Positions 13,701-22,590 of a stretch of 64,000 bases of DNA are shown one piece after another. Position 1 is the first letter of the stretch; the number at the start of each line of letters is the position of its first letter. The DNA lies in contig CM042147.1 in NCBI GenBank assembly GCA_023376005.1, positions 120,549,963 through 120,613,962 on the forward strand. Reading direction: 5' to 3'. The notes beneath the pieces are model-generated. The model was not told the DNA's origin, made no database searches, and saw only the letters and a list, made by a program, of their open reading frames with translations. Source of the stretch: Doryteuthis pealeii. Taxonomy: Eukaryota > Mollusca > Cephalopoda > Myopsida > Loliginidae. Position numbers and translations under genes: made by a program.

Positions 13701-16700
13701 CTTATGTTTTGGTCAACCATTTTCATTTCGCCATAAATCTACACTGAAAATACGAATTTGTTCGAATCAATACAACTGCATGTTTTAACATGAAAATATC
13801 ATAAAATGTGTTCTTAATAACAATTAAGTTATTAAGTTCATTCCGAATTGGTAGAGTGTTAGGCTGGGAACCTCAAGGTTCCTGTTTTGTTACCAGCCCT
13901 TGCCAACTCAGCGCATGAGTAGCACAGGGATCTCTGTGGTAAACTGAGGAGTTTATGGTTGGGGTGGCGCTTTCAATTTCAAGCACAATTTCAAGCACAA
14001 TTAAGAACACATTTTATGATATTTTCATGTTAAAACATGCAGTCGTATTGATTGAAACAAATTCGTATTTTCAGTGTAGATTTACGGTGAAATGAAAATG
14101 ACCTCATAGTGAAACAAACAAGGGGAGGTTACTCACATTTATGTAACTAATGTTCAGATTACCCAAGTTCAGACCAATTAGAAAAGGTATAGATTTTCAG
14201 TTTGCCAAGAAACTTTGAAATGCAACTCATAAATCTTACTTTATCTTCTTCTTCCGCTCCAAACAGAAAATCAAATCCTCGATTTGACATAAATCTCTTT
14301 TTTGGTCGCATATGCTCTTCCACAAACATGTCCCTGTGTAAAAGAAAGAAAAAAAATTCTCATAAGTTTAGTCAAGTGAAATGACTAGAAAAAATATGAG
14401 TTTTCTGCTGTAGGGATACAATAAATAATTATCTCAACTTAGATAATTTTCATATCCAATAATAGGGGTGAGTAAATGGAGGTTGAATTTCTGGGACAAG
14501 TGTTTTCAATGGCCATTTTTGCTGCTGATTACGAATTCAATGATTTTTGGGGAGTATATGACGTCATTTTAGGTTGGTTCTGCAATGATTTTCAAAATGG
14601 CCGCTGAAAACCGCTATTTTTTTCAAAGAATATTAATAATTTTCAGAGTTAAAGTGGTGTAATATGTCAGATTATATGTTTTCTAGGTCACAGAATATGA
14701 AAATATATTCATTTTAGTGATTTAACCAACTTTATTTATTTTTATTAGGTATTCTAAGGGAAAATTATTCAATTATGTCCAAAACTGGATTAGATGACAG
14801 TTCCAAAACCTATCTTTGATTTTGTAATGGTCCATAAACTGTAGATTCTTGTTAGGGCAAGTTTGAGAAACAAAGAAAAAAGATCTTATTCTAAAAATAG
14901 ACAAAACCAGACTGACCAACACAAAATTTACAACTCCTGTCGACTAACAGACATTCTGAGAGCGGAGGAAAAGAAAAGTATTTTTCTAGGAGCAGAGGGC
15001 AGAAAAGCAGTGACAAGCAAAGGGACCAATCACGAGTATGATCCTGTTAGAACCAGATGAACTGAAATACAAGTAAGTTTTAACACTAATAAACTTTGTA
15101 AATGTGTGGGTAGGTTAGAGTAATCTCCCTTTATTGATAGTTAACTTAGAGCGACCGTACGTGGTGTTATGCAAATATTAGTGGCAGGCTGTCGGTAAGT
15201 CTCTATTTAATGACTGGTGGGCGCCGCCATTTGCATTCTGGACTTCGTACGTCATATGAGACGGTCGATCCATGTTACTCTTCTGACAGTAAAAAGGAAA
15301 ATTCATTAACCCATCTACATCTTTGTAACTTGTTGTTCATTTGATACAATTTATAATTCACATATAAAAGGACAATTTTGTTATGAATCAAACTTCTTTG
15401 TTCATTACTTGTACTTTTTTGCTTGTTTCTTTGATGTTACATTTCACATACAAATTACTTCCAACCAATTTCTTTTCCCCTCTGGTCTTTGAACAGCAAA
15501 CATGTTGTTTCTGACCTTTGCCAGGAAATGATAAAGCCACATGGATATTTTATCTACCTTTACCAAATAAGCCTTTGTAGTAAGGTTGTGTTATATATAT
15601 ATATCAATATATATTTTTTGTACACATCCCGCTAGCAGCAGACATGATTCAACAAAAATGGAGAAACAACGAAGTCGTATTTAGATACACAACTTGTATT
15701 AAAATAAAGTTACAAAATGTAGTACATGATACCAGGCAAAGTCCTTTTCATTTGTTCTTGTTTTAAAAGTTCATATTTTGTCTTATTTCACTTCCTGATT
15801 ATGGAGCTAACTTGTTTGCATGACAATTACTTGTCTGTCATCCTCAAACTGAATTCTCCTCCTTCCTAGAATTCTCACTTCTTATTTTGGCGCTCGATCT
15901 TGAATTCAGCGTCTGTTAGTTCCATTAGTACATTTTAGAATTTTTACTCCCCCCTTTTTAAACAATCAGCAACCACCATTTTATTAACCATTATACCTTT
16001 TTTTTTCTATTTTATACCCCCTCTACATAATTCTTATTCATGAAAAATATATATGTATAGTACCAACTAGTGAGACATGTTTGTTTATTCTTTCCTTGGT
16101 AATCTGAACAATAAACTAGGGTTTGATACCAACCCTCGCCAACTCAGCATATGAGTAGCACATGGATCTGTGCAGTAAAGTAAGGAGCTGATGGTAGGTG
16201 TGGCGCTCCACCTCAGATGCAAAAACAGTCTAGCACTAGTGAAAAGGAGATAGACTCCCTCGCTGTCTGGCTGATACCGACTTTAGGCCACCCCGACGAC
16301 TTTACTTTTACTTACTTTGAGACAAAAGAATTTCAGTTAATAGTAAGGAATTTTTATTGCAATAATGATTTGAACATTGACCCAACTTTATTCACATCTT
16401 GAGACTCCCCCCCTTCACTCTCCCTTTCTCTCTCTTTGTAACTCTCTCTCTTTTTCTCTCACTCTCTCTCTCTCACTCTCTCTCTCTCTCCCTCACTCTC
16501 TGTCTCAACACTCTCTGTCTCTGTATTTGTCTCTGTCTCTCTCTCTCTCTCATTTAATGATCTTTCATTCAAAAAAGTAACAAAATCAAGAAAGAAAGAA
16601 AAAAAGAAAAAGAAAAAAAAGAAAAAGAACGAAAGAAAAATAAAAAATAAAGAAGGAATGCAAAAAAAATTGAAATAAAGAAGGAATAAATGATGTGGAA

Positions 16701-16703
16701 AGA

Positions 16704-16743
<40 letters not shown>

Positions 16744-16983
16744 CTCTGTCTGTCTGTCTGTCTCTGTCTCTGTCTCTCTCTCGCTCTCTCTCTATTTGAT
16801 TGTCTGAAATTTTCCAAAAATACAATATAATAATGGAGAACCCACTTATGGTAGAACATTGACATTATTAAAATTGGCAGGAGGCCAAAAACTGTTAGAA
16901 ATGATTCAGTAACGCACCAACACTACCACCACCACAAAAAGACAATAGATTTTAAAGAATACATCTCATACTCCCCCTCCCTT

Positions 16984-17017
<34 letters not shown>

Positions 17018-19092
17018 CCACACACACACATACACTCACACACACACACAATTCAAGAGTTGAATAGTAAATAAGAGTATATACCATCTGGTGTGAAGAA
17101 AAATTGGAGGTGAATCCGACAGTATGTAATATTGTAAAAAATTGAAAAAACACAAGTTTATAAACAAATAATGTTTATTTCACCTACGCTGCAGTGTTTT
17201 GATCTGTTTCGATAGATCTTCATCAGGGCTTTCGTTAGTTTGAGGAAAAATGAATTATTACAGAAGCTCGCAGACTTCTTATCTTCAGTAATAATTTATT
17301 TTTCCTCAAACTAACGAAAGCCCTGATGAAGATCTATCAAAACAGATCGAAACACTGCAGTGTAGGCGAAATAAAATTCATTCGTTTATAAACTTTTTAA
17401 TGTTTTTTCAATTTTTTACAATATCACATACCATCTGGTCTATCTATAAACGGTCAAACCATCTATTATTTAATTTTACATTTAGACTTATTGAGATTTG
17501 CTTGGCACCTTATGTGATAGGCATTTTACGCAACCCATTTGACATGATTGCACAAGGTCCCAAGTGTGCAGCATCAAGCAAGAATCAACCTCACGATTCA
17601 GTAGTAATGGATCTGTGAGACTAGATTGCTAACCATTTCACCACTATGGGACTCCACAATTCACTCTATGTATGTATGGCACCTTGTGTGGTAGGATGAT
17701 TAGCAAGTTGTTGGGGTGGTCTAAAGTCGCTATCAGCCAGACAGCGAGGGAGTCTATCTCCTTTTCACTAGTTTTGGAACAGTCTATAAATATAAGTTGT
17801 GGTTATTAGTACACCTTACACCTCAAAATAATCCAACAAAAGGTGTTTCCAAAAATATAATTAAAAAATAGGAAAAAATAAATATTTGCATATAAAATAA
17901 CTTACCATTCAATGCACTCCAGCCCATTTTCTTTTATATATTTAAGCTTTTCAATGATGAATTTGTGTGGATCATGTGGACACATCACAGCTAAGCCTGT
18001 CATCAGAGCCTGGAATAATAAAAGAAATAATTTTATCATCAAATATGTATATATATATATATGTGTGTGAAAATAAAATGGAAATTAATCCGACAGTATG
18101 AATAAGATATAATGAAAAAACAAAAGATGTTTACAACTGAAATAGGCTCATCAGGAGAGAAGTGTGCAAACCGTTTCGGGGCCAAATCTCTCGACGGTTT
18201 TAAAAAGCAACACCTGGCCCATCCTCAACTAATATGAGGACCCTTTTGCATTATAATGTATCGACCGCACGTGGTACGGTCATCAACAAAAATAAGACGG
18301 GAAAAATGACCGTTAGTAAAAACAGAACGCTGCTAGTCAAACGTTGGAATTAATCAAAAAAAAATTGTGCTGTCTATATTAAAAATAATATGAATTTTAT
18401 TTAAAAATAAAATGAATCTCATTTTTAATTTTGAAAATAATCAGAAGCATTATAGTAATAAAATAAGACTCAAAAAAGTCTGATGTAAAGTTATAGAAAA
18501 GTGTAAAATATGTATAAAAAGTGTATATAGAATATCAAAATTATTGTAATACAATCCAACTGTAAAATAACTAGCCCACTACTAACGGTCATTTTTCCCG
18601 TCTTATTTTTGTTGATGACCGACCCACGTGCGGTCGATACATTATAATGCAAAAGGGTCCTCATATTAGTTGAGGATGGGCCAGGTGTTGCTTTTTAAAA
18701 CCGTCGAGAGATTTGGCCCCAAAACGGTTTGCACACTTCTCTCCTGATGAGCCTATTTCAGTTGTAAACATCTTTTGTTTTTTCATTATATCTTATTCAT
18801 ATATATATATATATATTATATATATATATATATGAGGATAGGAAGATTGGAGTAAATCCAACAGAATGTAGTAAAGATTAGAGGGAGGAATGTGGACAAA
18901 GGAACAGAACTCAGACAAGTGTATGTAGGAGATATATTTCGCCGTACATTAAGCACAGCTTCATCAGTCGTTTATTTAATCATATGATTAGATAAATGAC
19001 TGATGAAGCCGCGCTCAATGTACGGCAAAATATATCTCCTACATACACTTGTCTGAGTTCTGTTCCTTTGTCCACATTTCTCCCTCTAATCT

Positions 19093-19138
<46 letters not shown>

Positions 19139-19931
19139 ATGACACAGGTGTAAGAACACTAATGACAAATCGGTCAAGTTTTGATCCCAACCTGAAGCAG
19201 CCAGCTTTGTATAGCCACACTGATGAGCCATGAAACAGCAAAACAACATTTGGATTATAATATATACATATATATATATATATGTATATTTCTCTGAATT
19301 TTTGAGATGAGGCTTGATAATTAGTCTTATTTTGGATTATTCAGACTATTACCTTCATCTTTATTGTTATTTGTACAACATTTCGGCCGATGTGCCCTCC
19401 GGCCTTCTTCAGGTATTTCTTGTTGGATTTGGGAACCTTATTGGACTCAGAAACCTTCTTTTCGAACTCAGGAACCTTCTTGTCGTAATCGGGAGCCATC
19501 ATAGAACTTTGAACCCATTTATTCAGTCCACAGGTTATCCTGTTCTCATTCCGCTAACCATAGCTGAGGTACAGGTGTGTTGATTATCATTCTATGTTAC
19601 TGCTGCCTCTGACTAGGATTGAACCTGCAGTCTAGAGATAACTGTCACTGTCTTAACCTAATGCCTTTATCCACTACGCTATGTGTCCAACTGGAAAATT
19701 CAATGTGAATTTTGGGAACTTATAAACCTAATGTCTAGTTTTACCTAAAATATTAACTTATGTATGATTTTTTACCTTGATTCATATTGCGTTTTTATTT
19801 TTTTAATGAAATATATATATTTCCCAAAACCCGGTAAAGCTCTCTAGGGGCGACTTATATTAACTTTCACCGCCAGCATAAAGCAATGATCATCTGTTGT
19901 TTATAGACTGGATCTCTCTGGTGATCGTAAA

Positions 19932-19973
<42 letters not shown>

Positions 19974-21365
19974 TCTTTTCAGCTAGTATATTAGGTCTGA
20001 GACCTGTCAGCTGTTCCTTATAAATATTCATTTTAAATCCACAGAATATTTAATGTCGTTCCACAGATTATCCAACTTTGCCTTGAAGGAGTTTAGAGAT
20101 GGGGCATTCACTGCTATATAAACAGATGTATGTATTTAATAGTTTAGACACCGCGCCTTAATGGCAGCTGTCAAATGGCTGAGATGTTAATGAATCGGGC
20201 TGATGAAAAGTCAGCCGAGTCTTGCTCATGGTCGGAGGTAGTTGCTGTGTCTAGCCACACTGAAGAGATGTGGAACGTCTAAACACGCTGTCTGTGGATG
20301 ACTTATTAATTTATATATATATATGTGTGTGTGTGTGTGTATAAGTTCGGGTAGTGTGGACATGAAGTCAATGCTGCTTGGTTACTAACAGTTTCTCGCC
20401 TATTTGAAAATTGCTGTGACCAAACGCAGTTGACTTCATGTCTACACTCCATACTGTTAAAATTTGTGATCATTTGAATGAGAATTGGTTAAGTTATTAG
20501 ATTATGAAATGATATCAATTTTTATGAAACACCCTGTACGTCTCAAATGATATCATTTTTTTTTAAAACATCCTGTTTAATGTGCCTTGTGCTTTTTTTT
20601 TATGAACTCTTCAGTCTAAAAAGGTAACCTATATCTTTTTTTTTCTGTTTTTTTAAATAGTTGTCACATTAAATTAAATTAAATATATTGCATTTTATAT
20701 GCTATTTATTAAATTTTATATCTTGTGCAAAATTTTTCAAATCCGAAGGAGATACATTGTATCTCCTTCGGATTTGAAAAATTTTGCACAAGATATAAAA
20801 AAGATATAAAATTTGTTTGAAACGTAAACTTTGCTTCTGGCACAAAAAAGTTTATGTGCGTGTATGTGTGCGTGTGTGTGTATGTGTGTGTGTGTGCGTG
20901 GATATATATTATATATTATATAATATATATCCACGCACACACACACACGCACACACGTATATATACTCGTTAAGAAGAAAATGATGTATTGTATTCTAAT
21001 TCTACCGACCAATGAAAAAGAAGAAAAAGAAAAGAAAAAGAAGAAAAAACGATCTGAATCTCTCATAGAATGCTTGTTCCTCTCCACTTGAAAGATTGGT
21101 GCATCACAATCTTCCTCAATGTCTCTTCTTCATTTGGTATTAATTTTCGTAAATAAAAATGAAAGTGCGGCTTTATCAGATGAGCCATCCCTTTTCCCGT
21201 GTAAATAATCGCAGCAACGTGGAATAACAAAGAAAATAATAACCAGATATAAACGTACAATACTAGATGCATTTGTCTACTTACCTCACATATTTCGGCT
21301 ATCTGATTGTCCCTAATATATAGCCACATATCAGGCGAGATGTTTTTTAGTTGGAGACCAGCCAT
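506..21365 (-). CDS. Probable ciliary protein with AK5-like N-terminal domain (partial, split gene)
   Basis: Five exons read right to left: 21365-21285 (27 codons from ATG), 18009-17906, 14333-14240, 4994-4927 and 615-506. All have AG acceptors and GT donors, and the phases of exons 1-4 join exactly. The first ~65 residues (MAGLQLKNISPDMWLYI..., then ALMTGLAVMCPHDPHKFII) resemble the start of adenylate kinase 5, including the spacing to a Trp-Asp-x-Phe-Val motif; that region belongs to the RIIa/Dpy-30-like helical dimerisation folds common in axonemal proteins. No kinase P-loop follows. Exon 5 holds a helical V-F-x-x-W stretch. Exon 4 ends in phase 2, while exon 5 needs one incoming base, so an exon between 615 and 4927 is missing from this model. 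No stop is seen, and the gene probably continues left of the window. An X-box upstream supports a ciliary role. Exact name not recognised. Confidence 0.72.
697..999. mobile_element. FB1 MITE, truncated
   Basis: The left half is complete from GGTAATC; the right half stops within the arm at about 999. Confidence 0.75.
1086..1315. repeat. Near-perfect 230-bp fold-back with hammerhead-like arms
   Basis: Two arms of about 114 bp meet at 1200/1201. On the plus strand the right arm has GCT 1220-1222, a degenerate core TTGAAAA, stem II GACAT/ATGTC, GAAA 1248-1251, palindromic stem III CAGATATCTG 1252-1261, TC 1262-1263 and AGC 1264-1266. This is a hammerhead layout with two core bases changed. The outer end reads GTCGGATTCAATATCC, as in the related elements. 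Confidence 0.6.
1597..1818. mobile_element. hAT-like fold-back MITE, family FB2
   Basis: 222 bp with long inverted arms (GGACCATATGACC ... GGTCATATGGTCC) and a perfect 8-bp target duplication GAAATAAC (1589-1596, 1819-1826). Confidence 0.8.
2754..3151 (+). mobile_element. Solo LTR, family 1
   Basis: A 398-bp TG...CA element flanked by the 4-bp target duplication GGGC (2750-2753 and 3152-3155). It contains a TATA-like TATTTAAG and an ATTAAA polyadenylation-like signal. A second copy lies at 23570-23981 in reverse. No internal retrotransposon coding region is attached. Confidence 0.7.
3516..4144 (+). repeat. 135-bp direct repeats flanking the minisatellite
   Basis: 3516-3650 recurs at 4010-4144 (offset 494) with about 90% identity, so the minisatellite lies between two copies of one segment. 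Confidence 0.85.
3665..4012 (+). repeat. 48-bp minisatellite, 7 copies
   Basis: The unit contains AAAGGGCAGTTGTGTGTATG; spacings of the GGG mark are 48, 47, 48, 49, 48 and 46. Because 48 is divisible by 3, a spurious repeat ORF results. A reverse scrap of the unit lies at 26612-26660. Confidence 0.9.
4290..4378. repeat. (AT)n microsatellite
   Basis: Long alternating AT. Similar tracts lie at 380-485, 4548-4594, 18790-18835, 19095-19138, 22136-22176, 22380-22408, 31018-31080, 34225-34252, 44500-44548 and 56783-56812. Confidence 0.95.
4600..4862. repeat. Fold-back element (AT-flanked)
   Basis: Arms of about 100 bp (around 4625-4720 and 4755-4850) are inverted copies, centred near 4740. Both ends run into (AT)n. 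The right arm contains the hammerhead-like motif at 4735-4772. Confidence 0.65.
4735..4772 (+). ncRNA. Hammerhead-like motif in fold-back element
   Basis: TCT (stem I), CTGAAGA 4738-4744, one unpaired T, stem II GAAGT/ACTTC (loop TTCT), GAAA 4760-4763, stem III TCGA 4764-4767, TA 4768-4769, AGA closing stem I. The order and core fit CUGANGA...GAAA...UH, with the same extra base after the core as at 17.3 kb. Confidence 0.42.
5822..6016. mobile_element. Possible Tc1/mariner-type MITE
   Basis: GGGTCAAAAGTCTTGTCAC at the left and GTGACAAAACTTTTGGAC at the right are approximate inverted repeats about 195 bp apart. Repeated at about 10785-10975. Confidence 0.35.
6516..6780 (-). pseudogene. C2H2 zinc-finger ORF remnant (copy 1)
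   Basis: Two C-x2-C-x12-H-x3-H fingers (CAICGKVCKSVSGLKRHMVVH without its last residue, then CHICIKLCGSAAGLMSHLRAH), a Ser-rich linker between, stop at 6516. No intron structure or finger array is seen, and the unit is duplicated with the surrounding repeat. The CKSxxGLKxH style resembles retroelement-linked fingers, so a transposon origin is likelier than a host gene. Confidence 0.5.
6784..6835. repeat. Perfect 24-bp-arm hairpin beside the zinc-finger ORF
   Basis: Arms 6784-6807 and 6812-6835 are fully complementary with a 4-base loop. The same hairpin occurs in copy 2 near 11717-11768. Confidence 0.85.
7511..8107 (-). mobile_element. Element D inserted in a SINE-B
   Basis: Flanked by a duplicated GCTTAAAAATTG of the host SINE-B, whose tail resumes at 8108-8172. 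Confidence 0.72.
8260..8462. mobile_element. FB1 MITE, left half only
   Basis: Breaks at the same central SINE fragment (8463-8508) that interrupts the 13.6-kb copy. Confidence 0.75.
8509..9982 (-). mobile_element. Possible LTR-type insertion between the duplicated copies
   Basis: GC-richer block absent from copy 2. On the minus strand it shows a TATA-like TATAAGC near 9133, direct repeats sharing ATACGGTCACTTGGTGCG (8763 and 8897 region) and AATAAA near 8590. The ends and a target duplication could not be established. Short minus ORFs (8529-8771, 8790-9107) follow the internal repeats and show no known domain. An imperfect inverted repeat lies at 9391-9462. Confidence 0.3.
9983..9983. other. 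Ambiguous base (N) at the duplication junction
   Basis: This is the only N in the window. It lies 37 bp before copy 2 of the duplication begins, so it may mark a contig join or a collapsed discrepancy. Confidence 0.95.
11456..11715 (-). pseudogene. C2H2 zinc-finger ORF remnant (copy 2)
   Basis: Duplicate of the two-finger ORF at 6516-6780, with all eight zinc ligands kept (CAICGKVCKSASCLKRH and CHICIKLCGSAAGLMSH). It reads upstream through a hairpin into the LINE insertion. Confidence 0.5.
11790..12222 (+). mobile_element. LINE 3' end (reverse transcriptase C-terminal tail)
   Basis: The reading frame from 11796 gives LLYGCTTWTLTKRLENKLDG..., then GHLPPISQTIRVRRARHAGH and VGRPARTYIDQ, the characteristic C-terminal region of a non-LTR retrotransposon ORF2. 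A TGA near 12168 falls where Trp is expected (EG-stop-REIV). The insert ends in (GATGAT)n. Copy 1 of the duplication lacks it at the matching point (about 6842-6860). Confidence 0.8.
12889..13490 (-). mobile_element. Element D, copy in duplication 2
   Basis: Counterpart of 7511-8107, with the same SINE-B flanks and target duplication. Confidence 0.72.
13635..14163. mobile_element. FB1 MITE interrupted by a SINE-A fragment
   Basis: Both halves are present, separated by a partial SINE-A at about 13850-13990. Confidence 0.78.
15610..16005 (-). repeat. Third, inverted copy of part of the duplicated block
   Basis: Reverse complement of roughly 6085-6475 and 11035-11405, at about 85-90% identity. 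This segment is therefore a dispersed element as well as part of the direct duplication. Confidence 0.75.
16115..16312 (+). mobile_element. SINE-A, 5'-truncated
   Basis: From the B box to the TTTACTTACTTTG tail. A reverse tail fragment lies at 17700-17772, and a scrap at 43452-43503. Confidence 0.7.
16405..17050. repeat. Clustered (CT)n tracts and a poly-purine stretch
   Basis: (CT)n at 16410-16555, 16706-16798 and 16990-17018, with GA/AAAG-rich sequence at 16570-16690. Confidence 0.9.
17093..17425. repeat. Fold-back element with ribozyme-like arms
   Basis: The left arm (17110-17235) and right arm (17285-17420) are near-complementary around a 50-bp spacer. The left end carries the family motif GAATCCGACAGTATG. 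Confidence 0.65.
17320..17367 (+). ncRNA. Hammerhead-like motif in fold-back element
   Basis: GCC (stem I), CTGATGA 17323-17329, one unpaired A, stem II GATCT/AGATC, GAAA 17349-17352, palindromic stem III 17353-17362, TA 17363-17364, then GGC closing a 3-bp stem I. Core order is correct. The extra base between A9 and stem II and the short stem I make activity uncertain. The opposite arm (around 17191-17228, minus) has AAAA in place of GAAA. Confidence 0.45.
18063..18800. repeat. Long fold-back element (about 190-bp arms)
   Basis: 18105-18300 is inverted at 18590-18795 with about 95% match, around a 290-bp AT-rich centre. The outer end has AATCCGACAGTATG. The arms contain CTGATGA and GAAAC, but not in hammerhead order. 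Confidence 0.65.
18838..19095. repeat. Fold-back element with ribozyme-like arms
   Basis: Arms of about 95 bp (18870-18967 and 18995-19092) meet around a short centre. On the minus strand the left arm reads CTGATGA, an unpaired A, a 7-bp stem II and GAAA. The right arm has lost the G of GAAA. The outer motif is AATCCAACAG. (AT)n tracts flank both sides. Confidence 0.6.
19300..19695 (-). mobile_element. tRNA-like SINE-D with CTGAAGA/GAAA hairpin
   Basis: Minus strand: A box in GCGTAGTGGATAAAGGC and B box GGTTCAATCC (19600-19690). Then a body with CTGAAGA, a GGCCG/CGGCC stem and GAAA (about 19380-19415). A relative without the tRNA head lies at 47815-48205. Confidence 0.55.
20714..20800. repeat. 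Perfect 87-bp palindrome
   Basis: Arms of 43 bp (20714-20756, 20758-20800) with no mismatch around a single T. Confidence 0.92.
20857..20957. repeat. TG/CA palindrome
   Basis: A (TG)n-rich arm, an AT-rich centre (20902-20929) and the complementary (CA)n-rich arm; 60 bp right of the perfect palindrome. Confidence 0.8.
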
Positions 21366-21414
21366 CGTGCTGTGATGAATAATGGCTCCATGCGGAGAAG
21401 CTTCCTTAGTAACG

Positions 21415-21428
21415 GCTACCCTAGCAAC
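21415..21428 (-). promoter_or_regulatory. X-box (RFX binding site)
   Basis: GCTACC, a 2-base spacer and AGCAAC match the RFX consensus GYNRCC-N(0-3)-RGYAAC. The site lies 50 bp upstream of the ATG at 21365, the usual distance for RFX-driven ciliary genes. The motif is seen directly; function is inferred. Confidence 0.6.
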
Positions 21429-22132
21429 AAAAGAGCACTGATACCAGAATTGAATAATACGAGTGCTCGCTCTTTCTTTCTTTCTTTTTTCGTACTTTTT
21501 TATTTCTATTTTTATTTTTATTTTATTTTATTTTTTGTACACTAAGAAAGTCTATCGTATTTAGACTTTTTCGAGGTGGATGTAACAAATAACCAACAAT
21601 ATAAAAACGAACAAGAATCTGAATATCTCTCTATTTTTTTTTACATTAATTTTCAGATTTTCGGTATTTATTTTCTACCAGAGTATTTCCCTTAATTTCT
21701 TTTCTTCTTCTATTCACACTTTGGGTCTTTTGTCTTTTTATTTATACTGTAATTAGTTTCGAAAGTATATTTCGCACCTCCAAAATAATGATCAATGTTA
21801 AATGACCTGAAAAAATCAGAAAGTTTTTTTTTTTAAATAACTGAAGCATTATAAAATTCGTTCATTGATAAATCAACACTGAAAATTTCATTAAAATCGG
21901 ATAATTCCACCACTTTTATTTAATCGGAAGGTTACATTTATTTTGTAAAATACGCCTATGAAGTCAAAATTGGCAGATCCTAGTCTAACACAAACCTTTG
22001 AAAAAGAGGGACGTACGCTCTTCGAAATATTGGTAAATAAGTTGTATTTAGAGCTTAATATCAAGTCTCAGTTCTCCATTTATTTCACTCATTTCTTTCA
22101 GGTTTCTAAACAACCAAAAAATTATTTTCCCA

Positions 22133-22179
<47 letters not shown>

Positions 22180-22345
22180 ACCAGTTCCACACCTGATGAT
22201 GACATAAAGACGTGCAGAAAGCGCTCGTGAAAAAACCTTTGGTGGATTCCTACACCAATTCCACCCGGATATTAAAAAGATGGCCAGACAGTTAGAAAGG
22301 ATCGAACAAAAACTCGTCCGACAAGAATTGTCCGTTAAGTTTAAC

Positions 22346-22381
<36 letters not shown>

Positions 22382-22590
22382 ATATATATATATATATATA
22401 TATATATACCAACCCCTCCCCCCAACGAGTAGGATGTTACACAAGGTCAATTTCTTCAGCGGAGTTTAACAAGTTTGAATTAAGAGTTTTCCTTCCCCTT
22501 GACTGGTTGCCAAAGCAAGGTTAAAGAGCCCAGTCTGCCCTACTATTTACCCATAGCTGGAAGGAGATAAGACATGTGATGCATATATAA

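Larger units (their letters stand above)
10020..13885 (+). repeat. Direct duplication, copy 2 (3.9 kb)
   Basis: Second copy of 5030-8508. It is longer because of a LINE 3' fragment at 11790-12222. Its MITE and SINE fragment continue past the point where copy 1 breaks off. Confidence 0.9.

Noticed and set aside
19375..19420. CTGAAGA ... GGCCG/CGGCC ... GAAA in SINE-D as a hammerhead
   Set aside because: Stem II is good, but no stem III plus UH plus stem I arrangement could be found after GAAA; the same holds at 47.9 kb.
22190..22250. CTGATGA followed by GAAAA, a possible further hammerhead
   Set aside because: No stem II or stem I pairing and no GAAA at a usable distance.
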